Source of the DNA: Catenuloplanes niger
GTDB taxonomy: Bacteria; Actinomycetota; Actinomycetes; Mycobacteriales; Micromonosporaceae
Direction of reading: 5' to 3'
NCBI RefSeq assembly: GCF_031458255.1
Contig: NZ_JAVDYC010000001.1
Coordinates: 8,232,501-8,296,500 of the forward strand
Length of the DNA: 64,000 bases
Shown piece after piece: positions 1-23,000 of the stretch (its first letter is position 1; each line of letters starts with the position of its first letter). Both the position numbers and the translations under genes were made by a program. The notes under the pieces were generated by a model. That model was not told where the DNA came from and ran no database searches. It worked only from the letters and a program-made list of their open reading frames with translations.

Positions 1-1
1 C

Positions 2-763
2 ACCCACCACAGCCTGTCCGGGCGCCGGCGGCTCGAGGTCGGCGACGCGATCCTGCTCCGGCCCGGCGTCTGGCACGGCTACGAGGAGTGCCGCGGGCTG
101 GACCTCTACAACTGCTGCTTCTCCACCGAGCTGCTGCAGCGCGAGCTGGCCTGGATGCGCGGCGACCCGATGCTCGGCTATCTGCTGTGGACCGGGCCGT
201 ACTCCGACCGGCGCCGCGGCATCCTCACCACCCGGCTGACCGGGGACGCGCTGGCCGAGTCGCTCACCCACCTGGACGCGCTCGACCGGCTGCGCGCACT
301 GCCGGTCGCGCTGCACCGCGGCGACATCATCGGCCGGCTCGCGCTGTTCCTCAGCCACCTGGCCCGGTCCGTCTTCGACGTCGGCGCCGCGCCCGGCCGC
401 ACCCATCCGGCGGTGACCCGCGCCATGCACCTGCTGGAGGAGCGCCCGGCGTACGCGTGGAGCCTGACCGCGCTCGCGGACGCGCTGCACCTGACGCCCG
501 GCCACCTGGTCCGGGTGTTCAAGACCGCGACCGGCCTGCCGCCGATGGCCTACCTGAACCGGCACCGGGTCGAGATCGCGGCCGACCGCCTGCTGCACAC
601 GGACACCCCGATCGGCCGGATCGGCGAGCTGGTCGGCTGGCCCGACCCGAACTACTTCGCCCGGCGGTTCCGCGCGCACTACGGGATGAGCGCGTCCGCC
701 TACCGGGCCCGCTTCACGCATCGCGTCGCGAAGCTGCGCACGTTCACCGGAATCGACGCGTAG
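2..763 (+). CDS. AraC-family transcriptional regulator, 5'-truncated by the window edge
   Basis: The reading frame is open from base 2 and ends with TAG at 761-763; the start codon lies outside the window. The first visible residues form the end of a cupin-type sensor domain (pattern LLRPGVWHGYEEC, then LDLYNCCF), as in AraC regulators that bind small ligands. The last ~100 residues are a double helix-turn-helix: a first helix pair around LTALADALHLTPGHLVRVFK, then a second around IGELVGWPDPNYFARRFRAHYGMS with the conserved P-NYF-RRF core. It should bind DNA and respond to a small molecule, probably a sugar to judge from the cupin type (inference). It converges on the next gene and shares no obvious operator with the NRPS operon. 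Confidence 0.85.
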   Translation, partial: THHSLSGRRRLEVGDAILLRPGVWHGYEECRGLDLYNCCFSTELLQRELAWMRGDPMLGYLLWTGPYSDRRRGILTTRLTGDALAESLTHLDALDRLRALPVALHRGDIIGRLALFLSHLARSVFDVGAAPGRTHPAVTRAMHLLEERPAYAWSLTALADALHLTPGHLVRVFKTATGLPPMAYLNRHRVEIAADRLLHTDTPIGRIGELVGWPDPNYFARRFRAHYGMSASAYRARFTHRVAKLRTFTGIDA

Positions 764-845
764 ATCGTGCTAATCCGCGGCCCGAGCTGCTGTTCCGGGC
801 GTTCGTGCCGATTCCGGGCCGTCGCGCCCGGATGTTTTGATCGTT

Positions 846-1955
846 TCAGCACAGCACCCGCACCTGGGCGGCCGGCAGCTCCTTGCGCCACCAGTGGCCG
901 TAGCGGCCGTAGACCGCCGGGTCGCGCCCGGCCAGGAACGCGATCAGGGATCGTGCCTCGCCGGTCAGCCCGTGCCACGTCTCCTCGCCGAGCGGGTGGA
1001 ACGCGGTGATCTCGACGCCCTCGCCGGTCACCCGCCACACGCCGGCGACCCGCCCGTCCACCAGCACCGCCGGCAGAACGTCGCCGTTCCGGCGGAAGAT
1101 CACCGGACGGTACGCGGCCGGTACGACGCGGCTGCGGTCGGCGTAGGCGAGCAGGACGCTGTCCCACATCGGCAGCAGCCGGGGCGGCGCGACCGTGTCC
1201 TCGTCCGGGAGCGCGCCGCCCGGCACGTCCAGCAGCCGGCCGCCGAGCCGGACCAGGCGGTCGCCGAGCCGGTCGACGGCGCGCCGGATCGCCGACTGAG
1301 TCAGCAGACTGAACTGCCCGATGTCCTGCGGCGTCGCCGGCCCGAAGCCCTCCAGGTAGCGGAGCACGAGCTCCTGCGCCGCCTGCTCGGTCGGCCGCGA
1401 GCCGGCGGCGGCGACGTAGGTGGCGGGCGGTGGCCCGTACGCCCACGGGCCGCCGGTGGGCACGTGGCGCAACGGGGCGAACGTGCGCAGCGCCCACCAC
1501 ACCCACCGCCCGGGCACACCGGTCCGCTCCGCGAGCATCGCCTCGATGTCCGCGCCGGTGCGCGGCGTCGCGGCGAACTCGGCCAGCGCGGGCAGCAGCG
1601 CGTCGCCGTCCACGTCGGACAGTCCGGTGCCCCGGTAGCGCTGGTCGTACAGCCGGCCGTCGCGCAGCCGGGGCGCCATCGCGCCGTGCAGGACCGGCCA
1701 GTCGTCCGCGTGCACCGCGTGCAGCGTCATCCGGACCAGCGTGGCCCGGACCACGGTGCTGTCCGCGAAGGCGGCGTCCAGCGTGGCCGGGTCGAAGCCG
1801 GACAGCCGGTTCCACAGCGCCAGGTACGGCGACGCGGGCGACTGGGCCTGCAACGCGACCACCCGGCGGACGCCGTCCGGCGTGGACAGCGGCGCGCGTG
1901 CGAGCAGCAGCTGACGGGCGAGCGTGGCGCGGTTGAGCCGGGTCATCGAGGTCAC
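846..1955 (-). CDS. Winged-helix DNA-binding protein of the HTH_42 / AlkZ-YcaQ DNA glycosylase family
   Basis: The protein has about 369 residues, the usual size for this family. Near the N-terminus it has the pattern ALQAQSPASPYLALWNR; the QxQ pair (about Q36 and Q38) corresponds to the catalytic motif of AlkZ-like DNA glycosylases, whereas YcaQ-like members have QxD. Tandem winged-helix segments follow, and the C-terminus has the typical LLPMWDSVLLAYADRSRV and FRRNGDVLPAVLVDG blocks. Known members excise alkylated or cross-linked bases, and some protect producers of DNA-damaging natural products. The frame opens at GTG 1955, but an in-frame ATG at 1946 is an equally good start; neither has a clear ribosome binding site. 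It diverges from the iron-regulated NRPS operon. A role in self-resistance is only a possibility. Confidence 0.75.
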   Translation of the reverse strand: MTSMTRLNRATLARQLLLARAPLSTPDGVRRVVALQAQSPASPYLALWNRLSGFDPATLDAAFADSTVVRATLVRMTLHAVHADDWPVLHGAMAPRLRDGRLYDQRYRGTGLSDVDGDALLPALAEFAATPRTGADIEAMLAERTGVPGRWVWWALRTFAPLRHVPTGGPWAYGPPPATYVAAAGSRPTEQAAQELVLRYLEGFGPATPQDIGQFSLLTQSAIRRAVDRLGDRLVRLGGRLLDVPGGALPDEDTVAPPRLLPMWDSVLLAYADRSRVVPAAYRPVIFRRNGDVLPAVLVDGRVAGVWRVTGEGVEITAFHPLGEETWHGLTGEARSLIAFLAGRDPAVYGRYGHWWRKELPAAQVRVLC

Positions 1956-2085
1956 CGGGCACAGTGTTCCGAAACGCGGGACCGCGCGGGGTGAGAAATC
2001 GGTTTCACCACGTCATCCGTCGTTCATCGTGGCTGGTGGTATCGGTGTCGATGCGTGGTGTGGCACACGCATGGTGATCAAGGCC

Positions 2086-2114
2086 TTGCGGGACCGAGTG
2101 ACCATGGTTAGCCT
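2086..2114 (+). promoter_or_regulatory. Candidate promoter of the NRPS operon
   Basis: A -35-like TTGCGG (2086-2091) is followed after 17 bp by a -10-like TAGCCT (2109-2114). The -10 element lies inside the iron box, the arrangement expected for repression by an iron-loaded IdeR/DmdR protein. The transcription start is inferred, not shown. Confidence 0.5.
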
Positions 2115-2121
2115 AGCCTAA
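2103..2121 (-). promoter_or_regulatory. Iron box (IdeR/DmdR operator) of the panD-NRPS operon
   Basis: Read on the minus strand the 19 bases are TTAGGCTAGGCTAACCATG, which match the actinobacterial iron-box consensus TTAGGTTAGGCTAACCTAA at 15 of 19 positions, with the central TAGGCTAACC fully kept. It overlaps the candidate -10 element. The prediction is repression when iron is plentiful. Confidence 0.75.
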
Positions 2122-2300
2122 GTTCCGGAGGAATCGACGGATGTGATCCGCCGTCGGGCGTCTTCCTCCTCGTCTGCGAGGTGCTGGATCCACCAGTGGC
2201 AGCCGGTACGGGGCCTTACCGCCGCGTACGGGCCGATGACGTGTGCCCGCCGAACGTATCGACCGGCGTTCACGCTGAATGCATCACGACAGGAGACGAA

Positions 2301-2720
2301 GTGCAGCGCATCGTGCTCAACGGAAAGATTCACCGCGCCACCGTCACCCAGGCCGATCTGCATTATGTGGGATCGCTGACCATCGACGCCGACCTGATGA
2401 AGGCGGCCGACATCGTCGAGGGCGAGCGCGTCCAGGTCGTCGACATCACCAACGGCGCGCGCCTGGAGACCTACGCCATCACCGGCCCGGCCGGCAGCGG
2501 CGTGATCGGCGTCAACGGTGCCGCCGCGCATCTCGTGCACCCCGGTGACCTGGTCATCGTCATCACCTACGCGATGCTCTCCGAGGCCGAGCTCGCCGGT
2601 CACGCGCCCCGGGTCGTGCACGTCGACGAGGGCAACCGGATCGTGGCGCTGGGCACGTCACCGTCCGAGCCGGTGCCCGGCCGGCCCGAGCTGGCCGACG
2701 GCGCCGTCGCCGCCCGGTAG
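2301..2720 (+). CDS. panD: Aspartate 1-decarboxylase (pyruvoyl enzyme), NRPS-cluster copy
   Basis: The product has 139 residues, the normal size for PanD. It makes beta-alanine and CO2 from L-aspartate in the cytosol. The proenzyme self-cleaves between Gly24 and Ser25 to make the pyruvoyl group; here the pattern Y22-V-G24-S25 sits exactly at the family position. Lys9 and the [11 protein letters not shown] and [11 protein letters not shown] blocks are also typical. The start is GTG 2301, with AGGAG at 2291-2295; upstream in-frame starts have no ribosome binding site. It is the first gene after the iron box and is followed by the mbtH-like gene after 29 bp. A general pantothenate gene would normally sit with panC or coaX; its place here, together with two beta-Ala-type A domains in the NRPS, implies a dedicated precursor supply (inference). 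Confidence 0.93.
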   Translation: MQRIVLNGKIHRATVTQADLHYVGSLTIDADLMKAADIVEGERVQVVDITNGARLETYAITGPAGSGVIGVNGAAAHLVHPGDLVIVITYAMLSEAELAGHAPRVVHVDEGNRIVALGTSPSEPVPGRPELADGAVAAR

Positions 2721-2749
2721 AACCATTCCTGGGAATTGGAGAAATTGCG

Positions 2750-2965
2750 ATGACGAATCCGTTCGACGACGAGAACGGCGTATTCCTGGTGCTCGTGAAC
2801 GACGAGGGCCAGCACTCGCTCTGGCCCGAGTTCGCCGAGGTCCCGGCCGGCTGGCAGACCGTGTTCGGGCCGTCCGACCGGGACTCGAGCCTGGCCTACG
2901 TGGAGCAGCACTGGACCGACATGCGCCCGCGCAGCCTGCAGGAGGCGATGGACCGCGCCGACTGA
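2750..2965 (+). CDS. MbtH-like protein, adenylation-domain chaperone
   Basis: The product has 71 residues, the typical size of MbtH-like proteins, which bind the N-terminal subdomain of A domains and are needed for folding or activity of many of them. The family signature is intact: [10 protein letters not shown] at the start, then [14 protein letters not shown] and, near the end, [14 protein letters not shown], including the two conserved tryptophans that pack against the A domain. A ribosome binding site (GGAG about 10 bp upstream) precedes ATG 2750. It lies between panD and the first NRPS gene, so it is expected to be made in step with the synthetases. It is the only MbtH-like gene in the window, so it probably serves all eight A domains. 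Confidence 0.95.
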   Translation: MTNPFDDENGVFLVLVNDEGQHSLWPEFAEVPAGWQTVFGPSDRDSSLAYVEQHWTDMRPRSLQEAMDRAD

Positions 2966-3009
2966 CCGAACCGGCATAACGGACAAACCTCGAGCAGAGA
3001 GCGGTTGCG

Positions 3010-14036
<11,027 letters not shown>

Positions 14037-14040
<4 letters not shown>

Positions 14041-17000
14041 CCGGCCTGGAGGACGTCCTCCCGCTGTCCCCGCTGCAGCACGGACTGCTCGTCTGGGCGT
14101 CCTACGGGGACGCCGCCGCCGACGTCTACGCGGTGCAGCGTGCGTTCGACGTGGAGGGTCCGGTCGACCCGGACGCGCTGCGGGCCGCGGGGGAGGCGCT
14201 GCTGCGCCGGCACCCGAACCTGCGGGCCGCGTTCCGCTTCCGGCGCAGCGGCGACCCGGTCGCGCTGGTGCCGCGCACGGCCGAGCTGCCGTGGCGGTCC
14301 GCGGACCTGACCGCGCTCGACGCCGGCAAGCGCCGCACCGAGCTGGACCGGATCGCGGCCGACGAGCGGGTCCGCCCGTTCGACCTGGGCCGTCCGCCGC
14401 TGCTGCGGCTGGCGCTGGTCCGCACGGACGAGGCGCGCTACACCGTGCTGCTGACGTTCCACCACATCCTGCTGGACGGCTGGTCCGTGCCGCGGCTGGT
14501 CACCGAGCTGTTCACGCTGTACGGCACGCGCGGCGACGACGCAGGGCTGGGCGCGCCCGTCCCGTACCGTCGCTATCTGGCCTGGTTGTCGACGCAGGAC
14601 GCGGAGGCGTCCGTCGCGGCCTGGCGGCGCTACCTGGACGGGCTCGACGGTCCCACGCTGGTCGCGTCCGGCGCGGACCTGCACGGCCGCAGCACGCCCA
14701 CCGAGATCACCACGTTCCTGACCGAGGACGAGACGGCGGCACTGCGCGCGCTGACCCGCCGGCGCGAGGTCACCGCGAACACGGTGCTGCAGACGGCCTG
14801 GGCGCTGGTGCTGGGCGAACTGACCGGCCGGTCCGACGTGGTGTTCGGGCTCAGCGGCTCCGGGCGCTCACCGGAGCTGCCCCGCGCCGACGAGATCATC
14901 GGCCTGCTGATCAACACGATTCCGGCCCGGGTCACGCCGCGCGCCGGTGAGACGATCGCGGAGCTGCTCACCCGGGTGCAGGCCGGTCAGGCCGGGCTGC
15001 TGGCACACCAGCACGTGCGGCTCGCGGAGCTGTCCGCGGGCGGCGGCGAGCTGTTCGACACGTACGCGGTCTTCGAGAACTACCCGCTCGACCACGGCGT
15101 GCTGGACGCGCTCGGCAGCCGTGCCGGGCTGCGGATCCGCGGTGTCGACTCGGCCGAGGGCAGCCACTATCCGCTCGGCGTGATCGCCACACCGGGCGAC
15201 CGGCTGCGCCTGGACGTCCGCTACCGCGCCGAGGCGATCCCGCGCGCGACGGCGGAACGCGCCACGCGACGGCTCACCGAGACGCTGCGGACCATCGTCG
15301 AGGACCCCGACCGGCGGTACGCCCGGCTGCCGCTGCTCTCCCCGGCCGAGCGCGCCGACCTGCTCGACGCCCGGAACCGCACCGAGCCGGCACCGCCGGG
15401 CGCCACGTTCGCGGATCTGGTCGCCGGCCACGACCCGGACGCGCCCGCTGTCGTCCACCAGGGCACCACGCTGACCTACGCCGAGCTGCACGCCCGGGCC
15501 GGTGCGGTGGCCGGCCGGCTCACCGCGCGTGGCATCGGACCGGAGCAGGCCGTGGTGGTGGCGCTGCCCCGGTCCGCCGACCAGATCGTCGCGATGCTGG
15601 CCGTGCTGAAGGCCGGCGGCGTGCACGTCCCGGTCGACACCGACTACCCGGCCGAGCGCGTCGCCTACCTGCTCGACGACGCCGCGCCCGCGCTCGTCAT
15701 CACCGCACCGGCGCACACCGGGCTGCTCCCGCCGTCCGCCCCGGTCGCACTGCTCAGCGAGCTGGAGGCCGAGGGCCGGCGGGAGGCCGGCGGCCGGCCG
15801 GAGACCGCGGGGCCGGCGCGGGAATTGGGCCGGGTCCGCCCGGACAACGCGGCCTACACCATCTACACCTCCGGCTCGACCGGCCGCCCGAAGGCGGTCG
15901 TGGTCACCCACGCCGGGCTGCCCGCGCTGGTCCGCACGGTCGCGGACGCGTTCCGGCCCGGCCCCGGCGACCGGGTGCTGCAGTTCGCGTCGCAGAGCTT
16001 CGACACGTCCGTGTGGGAGCTGTGCATGGCGCTCGGCACCGGCGCGGCCGTCGTCGTAGCACCGCCGGAGCGGCGGCTCGGCCCGGAGCTGGCCCGGCTG
16101 CTCACCGAGGAACGGATCACGCACCTGACGCTGCCGCCGTCCGCGCTCGCGGAGCTGCCCACGGACGCGGTCGCGCCCGGCACCGTGGTCATCGTCGCGG
16201 GCGAGGCCTGCCCACCGGAGCTGGCCCGCCGCTGGATCGACGCCGGGCACGTGTTCTTCAACTCCTACGGCCCGACCGAGACCACGGTGGACGCCACGCT
16301 GTGGCGCGCCGGCGAGCCGTCCGGCACCGCGCTGCCGATCGGCCGCCCGGTGGCCGGCACCGCCGTCTACGTGCTGGACGCGTTGCTGCGCCCGGTCCCG
16401 CCCGGCATCCCGGGCGAGCTGTACGTCGGCGGCACCGGACTGGCGCGCGGCTACCGCGGCGCGCCGGGCCTGACCGCGACCAGGTTCGTCGCGAACCCGT
16501 TCGACGAGGGCCGGCTCTACCGCACCGGCGACCTGGTCCGCTGGCGCCCGGACGGCGACCTGGAGTTCCTCGGCCGCGCCGACCACCAGATCAAGATCCG
16601 TGGCTTCCGGGTCGAGCCGGGCGAGGTCGAGGCCACGCTCGCCGCGCACCCCACGGTCGCCTCCGCGCTGGTGCTGGCCGTCGACGACGAGGTGGTCGGC
16701 CGCCGCCTGATCGCCTACGTGACGCCGTCCGACGTGGACGACCGGCCGGATCAGGTCACGCTGCGCGCGTATGCCGGTCAGCACCTGCCCGAGCACATGG
16801 TGCCGTCCGCGGTCGTGACGCTGGACGCGTTCCCGCTCACCCCGAACGGCAAGGTGGACCGCGCCGCGCTGCCCGGCGCCGCGCCCGCGGTCACCGGCAC
16901 GGCCCGGCCGTCCGGCGGTGCCCGCCCGCGCGAGGAACTGATGTGCGGCGTGTTCGCGTCCGTGCTCGGCGCGCCCGAGGTCGGCCCGGACGACAGCTTC

Positions 17001-20000
17001 TTCGACCTCGGCGGCCACTCGCTGCTCTTCGCCCGCCTGGTCGCGCGCGTCGAGGCGGTGTTCGGTGCCACGCTGTCGATGAGCGACGTGTTCGAGGCGC
17101 CCACGCCCCGCGACCTGGCCCGGCTGCTCGACGCGGGCCGTCGCCGCCCGCCGCTGACCGCCCGCGACCGGTCCGGCCCGCAACCGCTGTCCTTCGCCCA
17201 GCGCCGCCTGTGGTTCCTGCACCGGCTCGACGGTCCCAGCGCCACCTACAACATCCCGGCCGTGTTGCGCATCCGTGGCGCGCTGGACGTGGACGCGCTC
17301 CGGGCCGCGCTGACCGACGTCGTCGACCGGCACGAGAGCCTGCGCACGGTCTTCCGCGACGGCGACGGCGAGGGCCTGCAGGAGGTGCTCGACCACCCGC
17401 CGCTGCCGTTCGTCACGGGTGACACGGACGAGGAGAGCCTGGACGCACGGCTGACCGAGGCGGCCGGGTACCGGTTCGCGCTGGACCGGGAGATCCCGGT
17501 CCGCGTGCACCTGTTCGCGTTCGCGCCGCAGGACCACGTGCTGCTCGTGCTGCAGCACCACATCGCGGGCGACGAGTGGTCGGTCGGGCCGCTCTTCGCG
17601 GACCTGCGCCGCGCCTACGAGGCCCGCCGCCTCGGCCGCGCGCCCGCGTTCCCGCCGCTCCCGGTGCAGTACGCGGACTTCGCGGTCTGGCAGCGGGAGC
17701 TGCTCGGCGCGGAGGACGACCCGGACAGCGTCGCCGCGGGCCAGGTCGAGTTCTGGCGCACGGCGCTCGACGGCGCGCCGGAGGAGCTCGCGCTGCCGTT
17801 CGACCGGCCCCGGCCCGCGGTCGCCGGATACGCCGGCGACTACCTGAGGTACGAGATCCCGGCGGCCGTCCACCGTGGACTTCTCGCACTGGCCCGCGCG
17901 CACGACGTGACGCCGTTCATGGCCGTGCAGGCCGCGGTCGCCGCGCTGCTCACCCGGCTCGGCGCGGGCGAGGACCTGCCGCTCGGCTCGCCGATCGCCG
18001 GCCGCACCCAGCAGGAGCTGGAGGACCTGGTCGGCTTCTTCGCGAACACGCTGGTGCTGCGGGTGGACACGTCCGGCGACCCGAGCTTCGCGGAGCTGCT
18101 CGGCCGGGTCCGCCGCACCGACCTGGCCGCGTTCGACCACGCGGACGTGCCGTTCGAACGCCTCGTCGAGGTGCTCCGCCCGGCCCGTTCGCTGTCCCGG
18201 AACCCGTTGTTCCAGGTCATGGTCACCCACCAGCACCGGCTCGACATGGACCTCGGCGTCGCCGGGCTGCAGACCACCGCGATCCCGTTCGGCCTGGACA
18301 CCGCGAAGTTCGACCTGACGTTCAGCTTCTTCGGCGACGACGCGGACGGCCCGCTCGGCGCCGGCATCGAGTTCGCCACCGAGCTGTTCGACCGGGCCAC
18401 CGTCGCCGGCCTCGCTGACCGGCTGACCCGGCTTCTCGCCGCCGTGGTCGCCGCCCCGGGCGCGCCGATCGGCGCGGCGGACCTGCTCGCACCGGCCGAA
18501 CGGGCCGCGCTGACCGCCGCGCCCGAGCCGCCGGCCGGCGTGCCGCTGGTGCCGGAGATGTTCGCCGCCGCGGCCGCCCGGCACGCGGAGCGGACCGCGC
18601 TGTCCGACGGTTCGGCCGAGATCAGCTACGCGGAGTTGCGGCGGCGCGTCCTGGAGCTCGCCGGCCGGCTGCCGGCCGGCCCGGAGGACGTGGTCGCGCT
18701 CGCCTGCCCGCCGTCGATCGACCTGGTCGTGGCCCAGCTCGCGGTCCTGCAAGCCGGTGCCGCCTACCTGCCGCTGGACACCGGCTATCCGGCCGATCGC
18801 ATCGCGCTGATGCTCGCCGACGCCCGGCCCGCTCTCCTGATCACGACCGCGAGCACGCGGGAGACCCTCGCCCCGGTACGGGACTGGACCGGCCCGCTGC
18901 TCCACGTCGACCGGCCCGCGGCCGACGGTGGCACGCGGGTGGACGCGGCGCCGGCGCGCCGCCCCCGGCCGGAGAACCCCGCCTACGTCATCTTCACGTC
19001 CGGCTCGACCGGCCGGCCGAAGGGCGTGCTCGGCACGCACGGCGGCCTCGCCGCACGACTCCACTGGGGACGGTCCGCGCTGCCGCTCGGCCCCGGCGAC
19101 ACGGTCGTGGCGAAGAGCTCGCCCAGCTTCATCGACGGCACCACCGAACTGCTCGGCGCGCTGGTCGCCGGCGCCACCGTGGTCGTCGCGGACGCCGGCA
19201 CCCGGCGCGACACGCACGCGCTCGCCGCGCTCGTCGAGTCCGCCGGCGCGACCCGGATGACCATGGTCCCCAGCCAGCTCCGTACGCTGCTGGCCGAGGT
19301 GGGCCCGGCCCGGCTCGCGTCCGTCACCCGCTGGGTCACCAGCGGTGAGACGCTCACCCCGGACCTGGCCACCGCGCTGCCCGGCATCACCGACCTCTAC
19401 GGCTGCTCCGAGGCCAGCGGCGACAGCCTGGTCCGCCCGCACCCGGGGCAGCCGGCGTTCACCGGCGTGGTCACCGGCACCGCGGCCTACGTGCTCGACG
19501 CCCGGCTCCGCCCGGTCCCGCCCGGCGCGACCGGTGAGCTCTACCTCGCCGGGGCCGGCCTGGCCCGCGGCTACCGGGACGCGCCCGGCCTGACCGCCAC
19601 CCGGTTCGTCGCGTCGCCGTTCGCGGCCGGCGAGCGCCTCTACCGCACGGGAGATCTGGCCCGGCGCATGCCCGGCGGCGGCATCGCGCTCCGCGGCCGC
19701 GCCGACGCCCAGGTCAAGATCCGCGGCGTGCGCGTCGAGCCGCGCGAGGTGGAGACCGCGCTCGCGGCGCTGGACGGCGTCGCGGAGGCGGCCGTGCTGG
19801 CCCGCACCTCGCCCGCCGGTGAGACGGAGCTGGTCGCGTACGCCGTACCCGGAACCGGTTTCGACCTCTCCACCGTGCGCGCGGCGTTGCGCCGCACGCT
19901 CCCGGCACAGCTCGTGCCGGCCGCGCTGATCCCGGTCGACCGCATGCCCCGGCTGCCCGGCGGCAAGACCGACCGGCGTGCGCTGGCCCGCCTCGAGGCG

Positions 20001-23000
20001 CCGGCCGGTGAGCCGGCGGACGACGCCGGCGGCACCGAACGCGAACGCCTGCTCGCCCAGCTCTTCGCCGACGTGCTGGGCCTCCGGTCGGCCGGTCTGG
20101 ACCAGGACTTCTTCGACCTCGGCGGCCACTCGCTCGCCGCCACCCGGCTCGTCTCCCGGATCCGCGCCGTCCTCGGCGCCGAGGTGCCGCTCCGCGCGGT
20201 CTTCGAGGCACCGACCGCGCGCGAGCTGGCCGGCCGGCTGACCGAGCGGACCGCCCGGCCACCGATCACGCGGCGGGACCGGCCGGACCGCGTCCCGCTG
20301 TCGTTCGCGCAGCGCCGCCTGTGGTTCCTGGACCGGCTCGAGGGCCCCGGCACGGTATACACGATCCCGCTGCTGTCCCGGCTGCGCGGCGACCTCGACG
20401 TGGACGCGCTGCGCGCCGCGGTCGCGGACCTGGTCGCCCGGCACGAGCCGCTGCGCACGCTGCTCGTCGAGCACGACGGCGAGCCGTGGCAGCACATCCT
20501 CGCCGAGGCACCGGACGTGTTCACCGTGCACCGGGACGTGGACCTGCCGGCGCGGCACCGGTTCGCGCTCGACGCCGAACCGCCGATCCGGGTCGACCTG
20601 GCCGGCACCGGCCCGGGGGAGTGGCTGCTGCTGATCCTGCTGCACCACACCGCGGCGGACGCGCTGTCCACCGGCCCGCTCGTCGACGACCTGGCGACCG
20701 CCTACGCCGCGCGGCTCGCCGGGCACGCGCCCGTCTGGACGCCGCTGGCCGTGCAGTACGCGGACATCGCGCTGTGGCAGCGGGAGAACCCGGGTGACGC
20801 CGGCTACTGGCGGGACCGGCTGGCCGGCGCGCCGGCCGAGCTGACGCTGCCCACCGACCGGCCCCGGCCCGCGCTGCCCGGCTACACCGGCGGCACGGTC
20901 AGCGAGGCCCGGCCGGACGGGCTGGACGCGCTCGCCCGTACGCTCGGTGTCACGCCGTTCATGCTGTTCCAGGCCGCGGTCGCGGCGCTGCTGTCCCGGC
21001 TCGGTGCCGGGGACGACATCCCGCTCGGCGCGCCGGTCGGCGGCCGGACCGATCCCGCGCTGGAGCGGCTGGTCGGCTTCCTGGTCGACACCGTGGTGCT
21101 GCGCACGGACGTGTCCGGCGACCCGACGCTGGCCGAGCTGGCCGCGCGCGTGCGGGACGCCGACCTGGCCGACCTCGCGCACGCCGACGTGCCGTTCGAG
21201 CGCCTGGTCGAGGAGCTCCGGCCGGAACGCTCGCGCGCCCGGCACCCGCTCTTCCAGATCCTGGTCAACCAGCACCGCGCGGGCGAGCCCGGCGTGCGGC
21301 TGGCCGGGCTGGTCAGCGAGTCCGTGGCGCAGGCGCCGGACACGGCCAAGTTCGACCTCAGCTTCCTGCTCGAGGACGACGCGGTGTCCCTCAACTACGC
21401 CGCGGACCTGTTCGACCACGGCAGCGCGGAGACGCTGCTGCGCCGCCTCACCCGGCTGCTCCGGGCCGCGACGCCGGACACCCGGGTGTCCGGGCTGGAC
21501 GTGCTGCTGCCCGAGGAACACGCGGCGCTGCGCGAGCGGAACGCCACCGCGCACGACGTGCCCGGCGGCACGGTCGTCGACCGGCTGCTCGAGGCCGCGC
21601 GCACCCACCCGTACGCGATCGCGCTGCTCCCGGACGGCGGTGCGCCGGTCACCTACGCGGAGCTGAGCCGGTCCGCGGCCGCGCTGGCCCGTGCGCTGCG
21701 CAACCGTGGGGTGGCGCCCGGCGACGTGATCGGGGTGCGCATCCCGCGCGGCCCGGAACTGGTGATCGCGCTCTGGGGCGTGCTGCGCGCCGGGGCCGCG
21801 TACCTGCCGATCGACCCGGACCACCCGGACGAGCGCGCCGAGCTGCTGCGCGCCGACGCCGGCGCCCGCCTGGTGCTGAGCGCGGACGACGTGCGCGCCT
21901 GGTCCGCCGGACCGGCCGCGGACCTGCCGCCCCCGTCACCGGACCTGCCCGCCTACGTCATCTACACGTCCGGCTCGACCGGGCGGCCCAAGGGCGTCCG
22001 GGTGCCGCACCGCGCGCTGACCAACCGGCTCGAGTGGATGCAGGCCGAGTTCCGGCTCGGCGACGGCGACGCGGTGCTGCAGAAGACGCCGGCCACGTTC
22101 GACGTGTCCGTGTGGGAGTTCTTCTGGCCCGCGTTCGCGGCCGCGCCGCTGGTCGTCGCGAAGCCGGGCGGGCACCGCGACCCCGGCTACCTCGCCGCGC
22201 TGATCCGCCGCGCACGCGTGACGGTGGCGCACTTCGTACCGTCGATGCTGCGGGAGTTCGTCGCCACCCCGGCCGCCGGTTCCTGCGCGAGCCTGCGACT
22301 GCTGGTCACCAGCGGTGAGGCGCTGGCGGTGGACCTGGCCGCCGCCACCCGCGGCCTGCTCCCGCACGCGGCGCTGCACAACCTCTACGGCCCGACCGAG
22401 GCCACGGTGGACGTCACCGCCTGGCACGTGACCCAGGACGACGTGCCGATCGGGCGGCCGGTCTGGAACACCCGCGCGCACGTGCTGGACCGCTGGCTGC
22501 GGCCGGTGCCGGACGGCGTGCCCGGCGAGCTGTACCTGGCCGGCGCGCAGCTCGCGGACGGCTACCTGGGCCGGGCCGCGCTGACCGCGGAACGGTTCGT
22601 CGCGGACCCGTTCACCCGGGGCGAGCGGCTCTACCGCACCGGCGACCTGGCCCGGTGGCGGCCGGACGGCGCGCTGGACTTCCTCGGCCGCACCGACCAC
22701 CAGGTGAAGGTGCGCGGCCTGCGGATCGAGCCGGGCGAGGTGGAGGCCGCGCTGACCGCGCTGCCCGGGATCGCGGCGGCCGTGGTGGTCGCGCACGGCG
22801 ACCGGCTGGCCGGATACGTCACGCCCGCGGCCGGCGCGCACCCGGAACCGGCCGCGGTGCGCGCCGCGCTGGCCGGCACGCTGCCGGAGTACCTGGTCCC
22901 GTCGACGCTCACGGTGCTGGCCGAGTTCCCGCTCACCGGCAGCGGCAAGATCGACCGGCGTGCGCTGCCCGACCCGGCGCCCGCACCGGCCGGTGCCGAG

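Larger units (their letters stand above)
1956..2300. other. Intergenic region between the glycosylase-like gene and panD
   Basis: This 345-bp stretch holds the promoter of the NRPS operon with its iron box (2086-2121) and about 180 bp of leader before the panD GTG. An imperfect palindrome at 1990-2009 (GGTGAGAAA, spacer TCG, GTTTCACC) could be an operator for the divergent gene. I see no convincing small ORF; the longer open frames crossing the leader lack a start with a ribosome binding site. Confidence 0.6.

Noticed and set aside
2143-2300. Small or extended ORFs before panD, including the upstream part of the panD frame
   Set aside because: PanD has its cleavage site at Gly24-Ser25 only if translation starts at GTG 2301, which also has the ribosome binding site; the upstream part is untranslated leader.
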